This document shows positions 34,451 to 42,218 of a stretch of DNA of 48,200 nt, in pieces. Both the position numbers and the translations under genes were made by a program. Below the pieces are notes generated by a model that saw nothing but the letters and a program-made list of their open reading frames with translations, did no database searches and had not been told where the DNA came from. Source of the DNA: CADEDV01 sp964412375 (lineage in GTDB: Bacteria > Bacteroidota > Bacteroidia > Chitinophagales > Chitinophagaceae); the NCBI GenBank assembly GCA_964412375.1, contig CAYPOD010000026.1, positions 1-48,200 of the forward strand, read 5' to 3'. Position 1 is the first letter of the stretch. Each line of letters starts with the position of its first letter.

Positions 34451-34458
34451 TACTTTTG
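34451..34458 (+). promoter_or_regulatory. -7 promoter element (TACTTTTG) directly before the methyltransferase start
   Basis: TACTTTTG matches TAnnTTTG; TTTC lies 20 bases upstream as a weak -33. Only four bases separate it from the GTG at 34463, so transcription would begin at or next to the start codon. Confidence 0.5.
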
Positions 34459-34462
34459 AAAG

Positions 34463-35227
34463 GTGAAAAATTTCAGGCATCAGCATCGTCCCAAAAAAAG
34501 TTCATTGGTCATTGGCCGGCAGGCAGTGATTGCTGCCCTGAAAGGCGGGCAAGAACTGGACAGGATCTATCTTGATAATAAGGCACAGGGACAGGATTTC
34601 AGTGAAATCAGGAAGCTTGCTATGCAGCAGGCTGTGCCTGTAAATTATGTTCCCGTTGCCAAACTGAATGGCTTCAATGTAACGGGACACGAAGGTGTTG
34701 TGGCACAAATATCCAAAGTGCAATACCAAAACCTGCAGGATGTCATTTCCTGGGTGACAGAGAGCGGCGAAGCTCCCTTGCTGCTAATCCTTGATGGCAT
34801 CACCGATATTCGTAATATAGGTGGTATTGCCCGAACGGCTTATTGCTGCGGGGTGCATGCCATCATCATTCCCGATAAAGGAGTGGGTGCTTTAAACGAG
34901 GATGCTGTTCTCACATCTGCCGGTGCCCTTGAAAAAATCCCTGTGTGCAGGGTCAATAGTTTAATGAAAGCGGTGGATGAACTTCACCTGAACGGCATCA
35001 GGGTTTTCGCCACGGAAATGAAAGCTGTAAAGAGTATCAGCGAAGTTGATTTTACCGGACCCAGTGCTATAGTAATGGGTAGTGAGGAAAAAGGTATTTA
35101 CCCGGCATTGCTGAAAATATGTGATGAAAAAATAAGGATCCCGATGAAAGGCGGGTTTGAAAGTCTGAATGTTTCTGTGGCTGCAGGGATTATTTTATAC
35201 GAGGCTATGAAACAACGTATGTATTAG
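34463..35227 (+). CDS. rlmB: 23S rRNA (guanosine-2'-O-)-methyltransferase RlmB / TrmH family
   Basis: A 254-residue SpoU-class knotted RNA methyltransferase that methylates a ribose in rRNA using SAM. The N-terminal substrate-binding domain opens VIGRQAVIAALKGG. The three SPOUT motifs are ILDGITDIRNIGGIARTA (motif 1), VMGSEEKGIYP (motif 2, near 205) and IPMKGGFESLNVSVAAGI (motif 3, near 231-248). The start is GTG at 34463, since the first in-frame ATG lies inside the conserved domain. Target G2251 by analogy to E. coli; TrmH-type tRNA activity cannot be excluded. Next to metK, which makes its cofactor, but with a terminator between. Confidence 0.9.
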   Translation: MKNFRHQHRPKKSSLVIGRQAVIAALKGGQELDRIYLDNKAQGQDFSEIRKLAMQQAVPVNYVPVAKLNGFNVTGHEGVVAQISKVQYQNLQDVISWVTESGEAPLLLILDGITDIRNIGGIARTAYCCGVHAIIIPDKGVGALNEDAVLTSAGALEKIPVCRVNSLMKAVDELHLNGIRVFATEMKAVKSISEVDFTGPSAIVMGSEEKGIYPALLKICDEKIRIPMKGGFESLNVSVAAGIILYEAMKQRMY

Positions 35228-35250
35228 TCCCGGCGAGGTTCAGAAAAATA

Positions 35251-35274
35251 AAAACGGGCACCATGGCCCGTTTT
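35251..35274. terminator. Bidirectional terminator between rlmB and the outer-membrane protein gene
   Basis: A perfect 9-bp stem AAAACGGGC (35251-35259) / GCCCGTTTT (35266-35274) with a 6-base loop sits between two convergent genes. Confidence 0.88.
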
Positions 35275-35293
35275 AAGTATAGAAAAAAATTTA

Positions 35294-35941
35294 TTATTTC
35301 TTTCCTTTCAGGAAATAACCAATACGGAGGCTAAAGTAGTTATTGTATAATTTATCCTCATCAGAGCCGCCGACAAACAGCCTGTTGATGCCACGGTTAT
35401 AGCCGGCTGCCAGGAAAACGCCGCCGTCAAATTCATATTCAACAATCAGGTTGATCCCCAAATCCACCCAGTTGAGTTCCGAATCAGTTTTGTCGCCAAA
35501 ATTGATATCGCTTTTTTGTTCAGTGCCATTATTTACAGTCATCTTGTTCTTCCCGGAAATAGCAAATGCACCGGCAGGGCCGCCGCCAACTCTTAAAATT
35601 GATCCTTTGGTGGGGATGTTAAACAGGATATTCATCGGGAACTCCACATAATTCATGCTGCGGATGAGCTCAATATTGTCGTTGCCGCTGGTGTAGGTCT
35701 TTTTATTTCCCTTCTGCACAAAGTTGACCCCTGTCCTGAAACTGCCATTTTTTTCCATGGGCACATCCACCATTACGCCGACAGTGCCGCCAAGCCGGTA
35801 ATCGCCGGAGCTTTTCTGGTTGTTCACCTTTTCATACATGTTGGCGTAGGTAAGACCACCGGTAAAACCAATCCTGGTTTGGGCAAAAGAAATATTTGAG
35901 AAAATAAGTGTAGCAATAATTGCAAAGAGAATTTTTCTCAT
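35294..35941 (-). CDS. Outer-membrane beta-barrel protein (PorT-like)
   Basis: A 215-residue protein with a clear signal peptide (cleavage after ISFAQ, about residue 20) and a body of alternating hydrophobic strands, RIGFTGGLTYANMY at the start and ending in an aromatic strand (NNYFSLRIGYFLKGKK). This is the common Bacteroidota small-barrel family annotated as PorT or outer-membrane beta-barrel. The barrel part of the OmpA/TSP3 protein at 21113 is of similar design. Function is not evident from the sequence; it is a single-gene unit. Confidence 0.85.
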   Translation of the reverse strand: MRKILFAIIATLIFSNISFAQTRIGFTGGLTYANMYEKVNNQKSSGDYRLGGTVGVMVDVPMEKNGSFRTGVNFVQKGNKKTYTSGNDNIELIRSMNYVEFPMNILFNIPTKGSILRVGGGPAGAFAISGKNKMTVNNGTEQKSDINFGDKTDSELNWVDLGINLIVEYEFDGGVFLAAGYNRGINRLFVGGSDEDKLYNNYFSLRIGYFLKGKK

Positions 35942-35975
35942 AAAGCTGTTTTTAGTTATTACAATTTTGGATAGG

Positions 35976-35983
35976 CAAAAATA
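35976..35983 (-). promoter_or_regulatory. -7 promoter element (TATTTTTG, minus strand) of the outer-membrane protein gene
   Basis: TATTTTTG on the minus strand matches TAnnTTTG, 34 bases before the ATG at 35941. No -33 TTTG. In the same 148-base gap I found only a degenerate TAAATTGC (36075-36082) for the rightward lyase gene. Confidence 0.45.
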
Positions 35984-36089
35984 GCTTATCCGGCTAAGTT
36001 AAGAATTTTATTTTTTCGTAAACAAATGAGGGCAAACCCGGGCAACCGCCCTTATGTGTCACAGCCTTAATCCGTAAATTGCAGGCAGT

Positions 36090-36947
36090 ATGCCCCATAC
36101 GATCAAACTCATCGAATGTCCCCGGGATGCCATGCAGGGCTGGAAAAAACTTATTCCCACCGGAGATAAGATTGCCTATATCAATTCCCTGCTGAAAGTG
36201 GGGTTTGATACCATTGATTTTGGCAGTTTTGTTTCGCCAAAAGCTATTCCTCAAATGGCCGATACAGCAGATGTGTTGAGGGGTTTGGAAATGGAAGTTT
36301 CAAATAGCAAGCTCCTGGCAATAGTTGCAAATACAAGAGGTGCCCAGGAAGCTGTTGTCTTTAATGAGATCAGTTACCTGGGTTTTCCTTTTTCTGTTTC
36401 AGAAACATTTCAGCAGCGCAATACCAACTCATCCATAGTACAGTCGCTGGGCAGGGTGGAGGAGATACAAAACCTTTGTGTGAAGACAGGCAAAGAACTG
36501 GTGGTCTATATTTCGATGGGCTTTGGCAACCCCTATGGTGATCCTTATGATGAAGAAATTGTTTTTGAATGGGTAAATAAACTGGTGGCGATGGATATTG
36601 GCATCATTTCATTGGCCGATACGGTGGGTGTAGCCACTCCCGTGCAGGTGTATGACATGACCAGTTTCCTGGTTGAATCATTGCCTGGTATAGAAATTGG
36701 CGTACACCTGCATTCCACACCGGCCAACTGGCAGGAGAAACTGGAAGCCGCTGTAAAAGCAGGTTGCAAACGTTTTGACGGTGCTCTTAAGGGCATCGGC
36801 GGCTGTCCTATGGCGGATGATGAACTGGTAGGTAATATGAATACGGAATTAATGACCGGCTATTTTGAATCAAGAGGCATACTGCCGGGACTAAATAAAG
36901 AGGCTCTTGCAGAGAGCATACAAATAGCTGGCGAAATCTTTGTATAA
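36090..36947 (+). CDS. mvaB: Hydroxymethylglutaryl-CoA lyase
   Basis: An HMGL-family TIM-barrel enzyme of 285 residues, cleaving HMG-CoA to acetoacetate and acetyl-CoA (leucine breakdown). The opening IKLIECPRDAMQG carries the catalytic Arg of the PRDxxQ motif, the HxH metal pair is in GVHLHS, and the catalytic Cys is in GIGGCPMADDEL. These motifs differ slightly from the mammalian/Pseudomonas forms (EVGPRDGLQ, GGCPYAPG), as in other Bacteroidota. Related DRE-TIM lyases cannot be excluded. The GSCFA gene follows after 25 bases. Confidence 0.9.
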   Translation: MPHTIKLIECPRDAMQGWKKLIPTGDKIAYINSLLKVGFDTIDFGSFVSPKAIPQMADTADVLRGLEMEVSNSKLLAIVANTRGAQEAVVFNEISYLGFPFSVSETFQQRNTNSSIVQSLGRVEEIQNLCVKTGKELVVYISMGFGNPYGDPYDEEIVFEWVNKLVAMDIGIISLADTVGVATPVQVYDMTSFLVESLPGIEIGVHLHSTPANWQEKLEAAVKAGCKRFDGALKGIGGCPMADDELVGNMNTELMTGYFESRGILPGLNKEALAESIQIAGEIFV

Positions 36948-36972
36948 CACATCAACTTTTCAACTTTCCCGA

Positions 36973-37989
36973 ATGGACTTCATGGTCAATATAGATATAA
37001 AGAAACTGCCGCAGCCAATAAAATATGGCGATAAACTGCTGCTGACCGGTTCTTGTTTTACTGAGCATATCGGGAATGCATTGGAGGAACTGAAATTTTC
37101 CGTGCTGCAAAATCCTAACGGCATCTTATTTGACCCGGCCAGTGTTTGCAAAAGTCTTATTTCTTATATCGAATGCAAACAATTTGCAGAGGCCGATCTT
37201 TTTCAACTCAATGAAGTATGGCATAGCTGGCAGCACCACAGCCGCTTTTCCAATATTGACAGGAGTGAAGCTGTTCGCCTTATCAACGAATCCCAGCAAA
37301 GAGCACATCTCTTCCTCAAAGAAGCTGACTGGATCATCATCACGTTAGGCTCTTCGTTTTCATACAGGCTTACCGAACTTTCAGGGTTCCCCCAAACCTC
37401 TTCTTCGGGAGGGCTTGAGGAGGCTGTGTCCAATTGCCACAGGGCCCCCGCACAATGGTTTTATAAACATATGCTGGGTATTGATGAAACCATTGCAATG
37501 CTGGATAATTGTTATCACCGCCTGCTGCAATTCAACCCGAAGCTGAAGATCATATTCACAGTGAGCCCTGTTCGCCATATCCGTGATGGGGTGGTGGAGA
37601 ACAACCGCAGCAAGGCAAGACTGATAGAAGCAGTGCATCACATGGTCAATAAATTTGACAGGCTCTATTATTTTCCTGCTTATGAACTGGTGATTGATGT
37701 GCTGAGGGATTACCGGTTTTATGATATTGACCTGGCGCATCCTAACTATATGGCCACCACTTTTGTGCTGGAAAAATTTTCAGAACACTGTATAGATGAA
37801 CCATCGCAGCAACTGCTCGAGGACGTGAAAAAAATTGTGACTGCCAGAAAACATAAAGCTTTTCAGCCCTCAACGGAAGCACATAAGCAATTTTTAAAAA
37901 CCCATGCTGAAAAAGCAAAGGAACTGATGAAACAATATCCTTTCCTTGATCTGCAAACAGAACTTGCTTATTTCACTTCAGCGCAGTGA
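36973..37989 (+). CDS. GSCFA-domain protein
   Basis: A 338-residue protein of the GSCFA family, related to SGNH/GDSL hydrolases; the naming motif appears as LLTGSCFTEHIGN (residues 24-36), Ser27 being the expected nucleophile. Later blocks LGSSFSYRL and FTVSPVRHIRDG, and a terminal DxxH (DLAHPN), fit an SGNH-type active site. I start at the ATG at 36973; the frame also opens at a TTG at 36940 that would overlap the lyase gene, but the family starts just before the conserved strand. Substrate unknown. Its last 17 bases overlap the convergent galM. Confidence 0.88.
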   Translation: MDFMVNIDIKKLPQPIKYGDKLLLTGSCFTEHIGNALEELKFSVLQNPNGILFDPASVCKSLISYIECKQFAEADLFQLNEVWHSWQHHSRFSNIDRSEAVRLINESQQRAHLFLKEADWIIITLGSSFSYRLTELSGFPQTSSSGGLEEAVSNCHRAPAQWFYKHMLGIDETIAMLDNCYHRLLQFNPKLKIIFTVSPVRHIRDGVVENNRSKARLIEAVHHMVNKFDRLYYFPAYELVIDVLRDYRFYDIDLAHPNYMATTFVLEKFSEHCIDEPSQQLLEDVKKIVTARKHKAFQPSTEAHKQFLKTHAEKAKELMKQYPFLDLQTELAYFTSAQ

Positions 37990-39022
37990 CTTTGTAAACC
38001 GTTTTGTGATAGTATTCTTCCCCTGGTCTTAGAATTGTATTTGGAAAACACGGAACATTCACGGCATTGGGGTGAATATGGGTTTCAAGACAGAAGCCCG
38101 AGCATTGGCCATATTGCAGGCCCCTTTTCCCTTTTATTGCAGGAAACCACCGGCCCGAATAAAAATGAACCACCGGCTCGGTGGAAAACACCTGCAGCTT
38201 TGTACCCGATGATGCTGATACAGCTTCAGCCACCAGTGACAGGTCCTTTGTTTTGTTGTCAATAACAAAACTCTGGTCATAGATCTCTTCTTTGTCCCAT
38301 CTTTTGCCGATGGGTTTAAATTCCCTGAAATCAAAGTGAGTGTCTTCTACCGGTATGGTAGCCCCATTGGCAACCAGGCTATCGTCCTGTTCAAGAATAT
38401 GAGAAGAATGGATTTTCAGCAGGTGATCATCAATTGTTCCTTCACTATTATTCAAGTTGAAATAACTGTGATGGGTCATGTTGACCACAGTTGGCTGATC
38501 GGTGCTGGCATGATATGCATAACTGAGTTCATCATCTTCATTCAGCTCGTATTTTAGAATAACTTCTACATTCCCCGGGTATCCTTCATCGCCATCCGGA
38601 CTTATATATTTTAATTCCAGCGCAGCTACCGGCGAATCGGTTAGTGAGACAGGTTGCCATACTTTTTTGTCAAACCCGTTGATGCCGCCATGCAACTGGT
38701 CGTTTCCCCTGTTTTGTGAAAGCTGGTAGATTTTGCCATCAATTTTTATGTTGCCATTCTTTATACGGTTGGCAACACGGCCAACGGCACAACCCATCCA
38801 GGGATATCCGGCTAAATACATTCCGGACAGGTATTCTTCAACAGTGTCGAAGCCCAACACGATATCATTCCATGTTCCATCCTGTTGCTTTATTTTGAAA
38901 GCGGTCAGGATAGCCCCGTAATTACTGATAATAACTTCTGTTCCTTTATTATTTTTTAACGTAAACAAATAAATATCTTCACCCGATGGATGTTTAAAAC
39001 AAAACTGGCGGCTGGTCATCAT
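37973..39022 (-). CDS. galM: Aldose 1-epimerase (mutarotase) GalM
   Basis: Interconverts the alpha and beta anomers of galactose and glucose, feeding GalK. The 349-residue beta-sandwich protein shows the conserved sugar-binding segments NRIKNG, QLHGGINGFDKKVW, the catalytic His in MTHHSYFNL, and the C-terminal FCLETHIHPNAVN with the catalytic Glu. There is no signal peptide, so it is cytoplasmic. It is transcribed away from galK, with only 26 bases between the two start codons, and overlaps the GSCFA gene end by 17 bases. Confidence 0.96.
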   Translation of the reverse strand: MMTSRQFCFKHPSGEDIYLFTLKNNKGTEVIISNYGAILTAFKIKQQDGTWNDIVLGFDTVEEYLSGMYLAGYPWMGCAVGRVANRIKNGNIKIDGKIYQLSQNRGNDQLHGGINGFDKKVWQPVSLTDSPVAALELKYISPDGDEGYPGNVEVILKYELNEDDELSYAYHASTDQPTVVNMTHHSYFNLNNSEGTIDDHLLKIHSSHILEQDDSLVANGATIPVEDTHFDFREFKPIGKRWDKEEIYDQSFVIDNKTKDLSLVAEAVSASSGTKLQVFSTEPVVHFYSGRWFPAIKGKRGLQYGQCSGFCLETHIHPNAVNVPCFPNTILRPGEEYYHKTVYKVTALK

Positions 39023-39048
39023 ATAATTGAAAATAGTACAATTTTGAT

Positions 39049-40206
39049 ATGCGGGAGGAGTTAAGCAAAGAATTTCGTAGCCGGTTTCAAAAAGAGCCGG
39101 AGCATATTTTTTTCTGCCCGGGCCGGGTAAACCTCATCGGCGAACATATTGACTATAACGGCGGGGCGGTGATGCCCTGCGCCATTCAAAAGGGCACTTA
39201 CCTGGCAGTTGCAAAAACCACTGACCGGCAATTGCATTTTCATAGCCTTTCTTATCCTGCATCATCCACTTTGCCCTTGCAGGAATGCTACAGCCGGGTA
39301 GGCAACGAATGGTTCAATTATCCGTTGGGTGTTATCAGCCTGCTGTCCGGAAGAGCCCGGGATTTCTCAGGTCTTGCATTAATGTTTTCCGGCGACCTTC
39401 CTGCAGGAGCGGGACTTTCATCGTCTGCATCCATCGAAGTGGTCACAGCTTTTGCTTTATCGGAGATGTTTGGAATAGATATGTCCAAAACAGAAATGGC
39501 ATTGCTATGCCAAAAAGCGGAAAATGAGTTCATCGGTGTCAATTGCGGTATCATGGATCAGTTTGCTGTAGCCATGGGAAAAAAAGACCATGCGGTTTTG
39601 CTCAATTGTGATTCGCTGGCCTATGAGTATATACCTTTTGAAACAGGAAAATATTCCCTGGTTGTGATCAACAGCGTAAAGGAAAGAAAACTGGCTGAAT
39701 CAAAATACAATGAACGTTTTGCAGAATGTGGCCAGGTATTGTCTGCATTGAAAAAACAATTGCCTGTGCAGCAGTTGTGTGAAGTTTCGTCAGCGCAACT
39801 GGCAGTGTATAAACATCTCATCGGTGATGTGGTGCTGGAAAAAAGAGCCTTCCATGTGGTTTCAGAAAATGAAAGAGTGCTGCAGGCAAAGAAGGCGTTG
39901 CTGGCAGGGGATATTATACTGTTTGGAAAACTGATGTATGCCTCACATTATTCCCTGAAAGAGAATTATGAGGTGACAGGAAAGGAGCTGGATACTATTG
40001 TGGACTTTTGCCAAACTTTTCCTGGCTGTATTGGCGCAAGAATGACGGGTGCAGGATTTGGCGGCTGTGCCATTGCACTGGTAGATACCACAGCGACTAA
40101 TGATTTTACCACCAGGCTTACTTCATATTATAGTAACCGGACAGCAAACAAACCCGGATTGTTTGTGACAGCAGCGGAAGATGGAGTTAAGGAACTTACA
40201 GGCTGA
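39049..40206 (+). CDS. galK: Galactokinase GalK
   Basis: Phosphorylates galactose at C1 in the Leloir pathway. The 385-residue GHMP kinase has the galactokinase signature GRVNLIGEHIDYNGG (25-39), the ATP loop PAGAGLSSSAS (118-128), and the catalytic Asp D170 in GIMDQFA. The C-terminal GHMP motif GARMTGAGFGGCA is present. galT and galE are not in the window. It diverges from galM across 26 bases and overlaps the end of the convergent NahK-like gene by 11 bases. Confidence 0.97.
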   Translation: MREELSKEFRSRFQKEPEHIFFCPGRVNLIGEHIDYNGGAVMPCAIQKGTYLAVAKTTDRQLHFHSLSYPASSTLPLQECYSRVGNEWFNYPLGVISLLSGRARDFSGLALMFSGDLPAGAGLSSSASIEVVTAFALSEMFGIDMSKTEMALLCQKAENEFIGVNCGIMDQFAVAMGKKDHAVLLNCDSLAYEYIPFETGKYSLVVINSVKERKLAESKYNERFAECGQVLSALKKQLPVQQLCEVSSAQLAVYKHLIGDVVLEKRAFHVVSENERVLQAKKALLAGDIILFGKLMYASHYSLKENYEVTGKELDTIVDFCQTFPGCIGARMTGAGFGGCAIALVDTTATNDFTTRLTSYYSNRTANKPGLFVTAAEDGVKELTG

Positions 40207-41263
40207 ACTGGTACTTTGTTTTTAAAAATGTTTCCAGCTTCTTCAGCAACACTAATTGATTATTAGCCCTGTCAAAATTCTGACCCGGGTAAGTTGTTTT
40301 GTAGTAAATGTCGCCGGAAAAATAATCGGTCATGAACCGAAGGGCCTGCATATAGAGCATGGCAAGACCGGAGAAATGAATATATTTTTTTTCAGCTTCC
40401 GTCAGCAGGTCTTTCATCACCGACAAGTAGCCTTCCAGGATGGCTTCATAAAAATCTTCCTGAATTTCCAGCGATGCAAAATCACGGCTGTTTTCATCTT
40501 CGTTGCAGGCTATAGATCGGATCATATCCCCAATATCTGAAAAGAAATATCCGGGCATCACCGTATCCAGATCAACCGGGCAAACTACTTCTCCGGTTTC
40601 TTCATCAAACAGGATGTTGCTGATCTTGGCATCATGGTGCATCACCCGCAATGGAAACTGGTCTGACTCGGTGATCACATCATAAAAGTTCGCATACCGT
40701 TCCCTTGATTTCAGTTCTTCTACCAATGGCGCCGCTTTCAGCAAACGATCGAAGTTGTATTGATGCAGGGATGCTTTGAACTGGCGGAAGCGTTCCGACA
40801 GGTTATGAAAACCCGGGATGGTGATATACAACTGTTCCGTATCAAAATTTTCAAAACAGGCAGTGAAACGGCCAAATGTTTCAGCTACTGTTCTGGCCTG
40901 GGCAGCATTTTCAGCTATGGAATGGGTCTCTGTTCCTTCCATGAATTCAAACACCCGCCAGAACCGGCCGTCACTGTCAACGTAAAAGCTGGTATTGTCA
41001 ACAAAAAATTTTGGTTCAGGAATATGACAACCCTCATGTTCTTCCTGCAAGTGTTTCCAGAGTTTCTCATAATTGGCCTGCACCTGTTCAGGTTGTTTAA
41101 AAACTACAGTATTGAGTTGTTGTAATAAAAACGAGCGGCCATTCATTTTGCTGGTGACCTTAAAGGATTGATTGATAAGACCACCGTTGATGGGATCAAC
41201 AGAAAACTCATGGAAAGGATTTCCATAGGCCTCCAATGCTTCCTGGTAAATGGCCGGTTTCAT
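40196..41263 (-). CDS. APH-family sugar kinase, N-acetylhexosamine kinase (NahK)-like
   Basis: A 355-residue phosphotransferase of the aminoglycoside-phosphotransferase fold. The catalytic loop is VMHHDAKISNILFD (HxDxxxxN; D211, N216) and the metal-binding segment PVDLDTVMPG (D231), followed by SDIGDMIRS. The opening INGGLINQSFKV is the nucleotide loop. This architecture and its neighbours galK and galM point to a kinase acting on a hexosamine or related sugar (NahK makes GlcNAc/GalNAc-1-phosphate) rather than on an antibiotic; homoserine or choline kinase-like activity is possible. Its end overlaps galK by 11 bases. Confidence 0.82.
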   Translation of the reverse strand: MKPAIYQEALEAYGNPFHEFSVDPINGGLINQSFKVTSKMNGRSFLLQQLNTVVFKQPEQVQANYEKLWKHLQEEHEGCHIPEPKFFVDNTSFYVDSDGRFWRVFEFMEGTETHSIAENAAQARTVAETFGRFTACFENFDTEQLYITIPGFHNLSERFRQFKASLHQYNFDRLLKAAPLVEELKSRERYANFYDVITESDQFPLRVMHHDAKISNILFDEETGEVVCPVDLDTVMPGYFFSDIGDMIRSIACNEDENSRDFASLEIQEDFYEAILEGYLSVMKDLLTEAEKKYIHFSGLAMLYMQALRFMTDYFSGDIYYKTTYPGQNFDRANNQLVLLKKLETFLKTKYQFSL

Positions 41264-41324
41264 GGTAAAATGAAATTAAGCATTTACCGGTATGAAAGAT
41301 CGTTCAATCGTTTGCGTGAAATTG

Positions 41325-41419
41325 GCTAAGAGTTCAAAGGAGAAAAAGAGGTAAAGAGTAAAGCAGTAGGCCATTTTCTTCCTAACTCTTTTTCTCCTTT
41401 CCTCTTTTTATGTCTTAGC
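41325..41419. repeat. Palindromic spacer after miaE
   Basis: A 15-bp perfect inverted repeat (AAAGGAGAAAAAGAG 41336-41350, CTCTTTTTCTCCTTT 41386-41400) lies inside an outer 7-bp repeat (GCTAAGA 41325-41331, TCTTAGC 41413-41419) that ends at the base before the miaE stop codon. The left arm is nearly all purine and the right nearly all pyrimidine, with a 35-base loop. It could terminate miaE transcription or be a small repeated element. Confidence 0.65.
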
Positions 41420-42031
41420 TCAATGTATCCTGTCACCTCTCAATTCAAGCTGCTGCATGATCTCCGATTCATGTTCCAGCCATTCTTTCCACCGGCGGTG
41501 GACCTTTTCCTTGTCAATATATGTTTCTGCCAGTTCGATAAAGAGTGTATAGTGCCCGGCCTCGCTTTCCATGAAGCGGCGGTAAAAATTCCGCATGTAA
41601 TCATCGTTCAGCCCTTCGCTCAGCCTTTTGAAACGTTCACAACTTCTTGCTTCGATCATGGCCATGGTAAGCAACTGGTCTAAAAAGCGGTCTTCAAAAT
41701 TTCCTCCTTTTTGTTGAAAGGCCAGCAGTGCATTCACATATTCATCCCTGCGCTGTTTGCCCAGTTTCAGATTTCTTTTGTGCAGTTCAGCCAACACCAG
41801 CCTGAAGTGACCCCATTCTTCAGTAACAATAGGAGATAGCTCGTTCACCAGTTTTTCCTTATCACTGTATCGTTGTATCAATGAAATGCAGGAAGTGGCC
41901 GCTTTTTGCTCACAATAAGCATGATCCGTAAGTATTTCCTCCAGCGATTTTTCAGCAAGATTCACCCAGCGGGGATCAGTGGGTAATTGCAAGCCAAGAA
42001 TATTCTTTACATCGTCTGTGCTTGTTTCCAT
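41420..42031 (-). CDS. miaE: tRNA-(ms2io6A)-hydroxylase MiaE
   Basis: A ferritin-like diiron monooxygenase that hydroxylates the isopentenyl group of modified adenosine 37 in tRNA. The 203-residue protein shows the ligand pattern of the family: E41 (CEQKAA), E72-x2-H75 (EEWGH), E127 (IEARSCERF) and E157-x2-H160 (SEAGH). I start at the ATG at 42031; the frame remains open to 42085, but that extension lies within the hairpin element at 42058-42197 and is not conserved. No miaA or miaB is in the window. Confidence 0.92.
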   Translation of the reverse strand: METSTDDVKNILGLQLPTDPRWVNLAEKSLEEILTDHAYCEQKAATSCISLIQRYSDKEKLVNELSPIVTEEWGHFRLVLAELHKRNLKLGKQRRDEYVNALLAFQQKGGNFEDRFLDQLLTMAMIEARSCERFKRLSEGLNDDYMRNFYRRFMESEAGHYTLFIELAETYIDKEKVHRRWKEWLEHESEIMQQLELRGDRIH

Positions 42032-42057
42032 GAAGTGCTTTATTTTGTTGTTTGTAA

Positions 42058-42197
42058 GAGGCGGTCTCAAAAGTATTTTCAACACTGAGATACAGAGAAA
42101 AGGAGCTACACGGAGATTTGATAATCAGGGAAACTTTTTCCTTGTGTAACTCGGTTAACTCATGATCTCTGTGTTTTCCCGGTTTTAAGACGGCCTC
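42058..42197. mobile_element. MITE-like hairpin element with insertion-sequence-like ends
   Basis: A 140-bp element is bounded by inverted ends GAGGCGGTCTCAAAA (42058-42072) and TTTTAAGACGGCCTC (42183-42197), matching at 13 of 15 positions. Inside, AACACTGAGAT (42081-42091) pairs with ATCTCTGTGTT (42165-42175, one mismatch), GAGCTACAC (42103-42111) with GTGTAACTC (42144-42152, one mismatch), and GGAAA with TTTCC at the centre (42129-42141). It has no coding capacity. The ends resemble the GAGGCTGTCTCAAAA-type termini I know from some insertion sequences. No clear target duplication is visible. It lies between the divergent miaE and bioF genes. Confidence 0.6.
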
Positions 42198-42218
42198 CTG
42201 CTGAGGAGAAGCAAAGAT

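Noticed and set aside
40196..41263. Aminoglycoside resistance gene
   Set aside because: The fold is shared, but the gene sits in a galactose cluster with no mobile context, and the sequence around the catalytic loop looks like a sugar-kinase type.
42032..42085. N-terminal extension of MiaE
   Set aside because: Its outer half falls in the hairpin element with IS-like ends, and the conserved diiron fold starts after the ATG at 42031.
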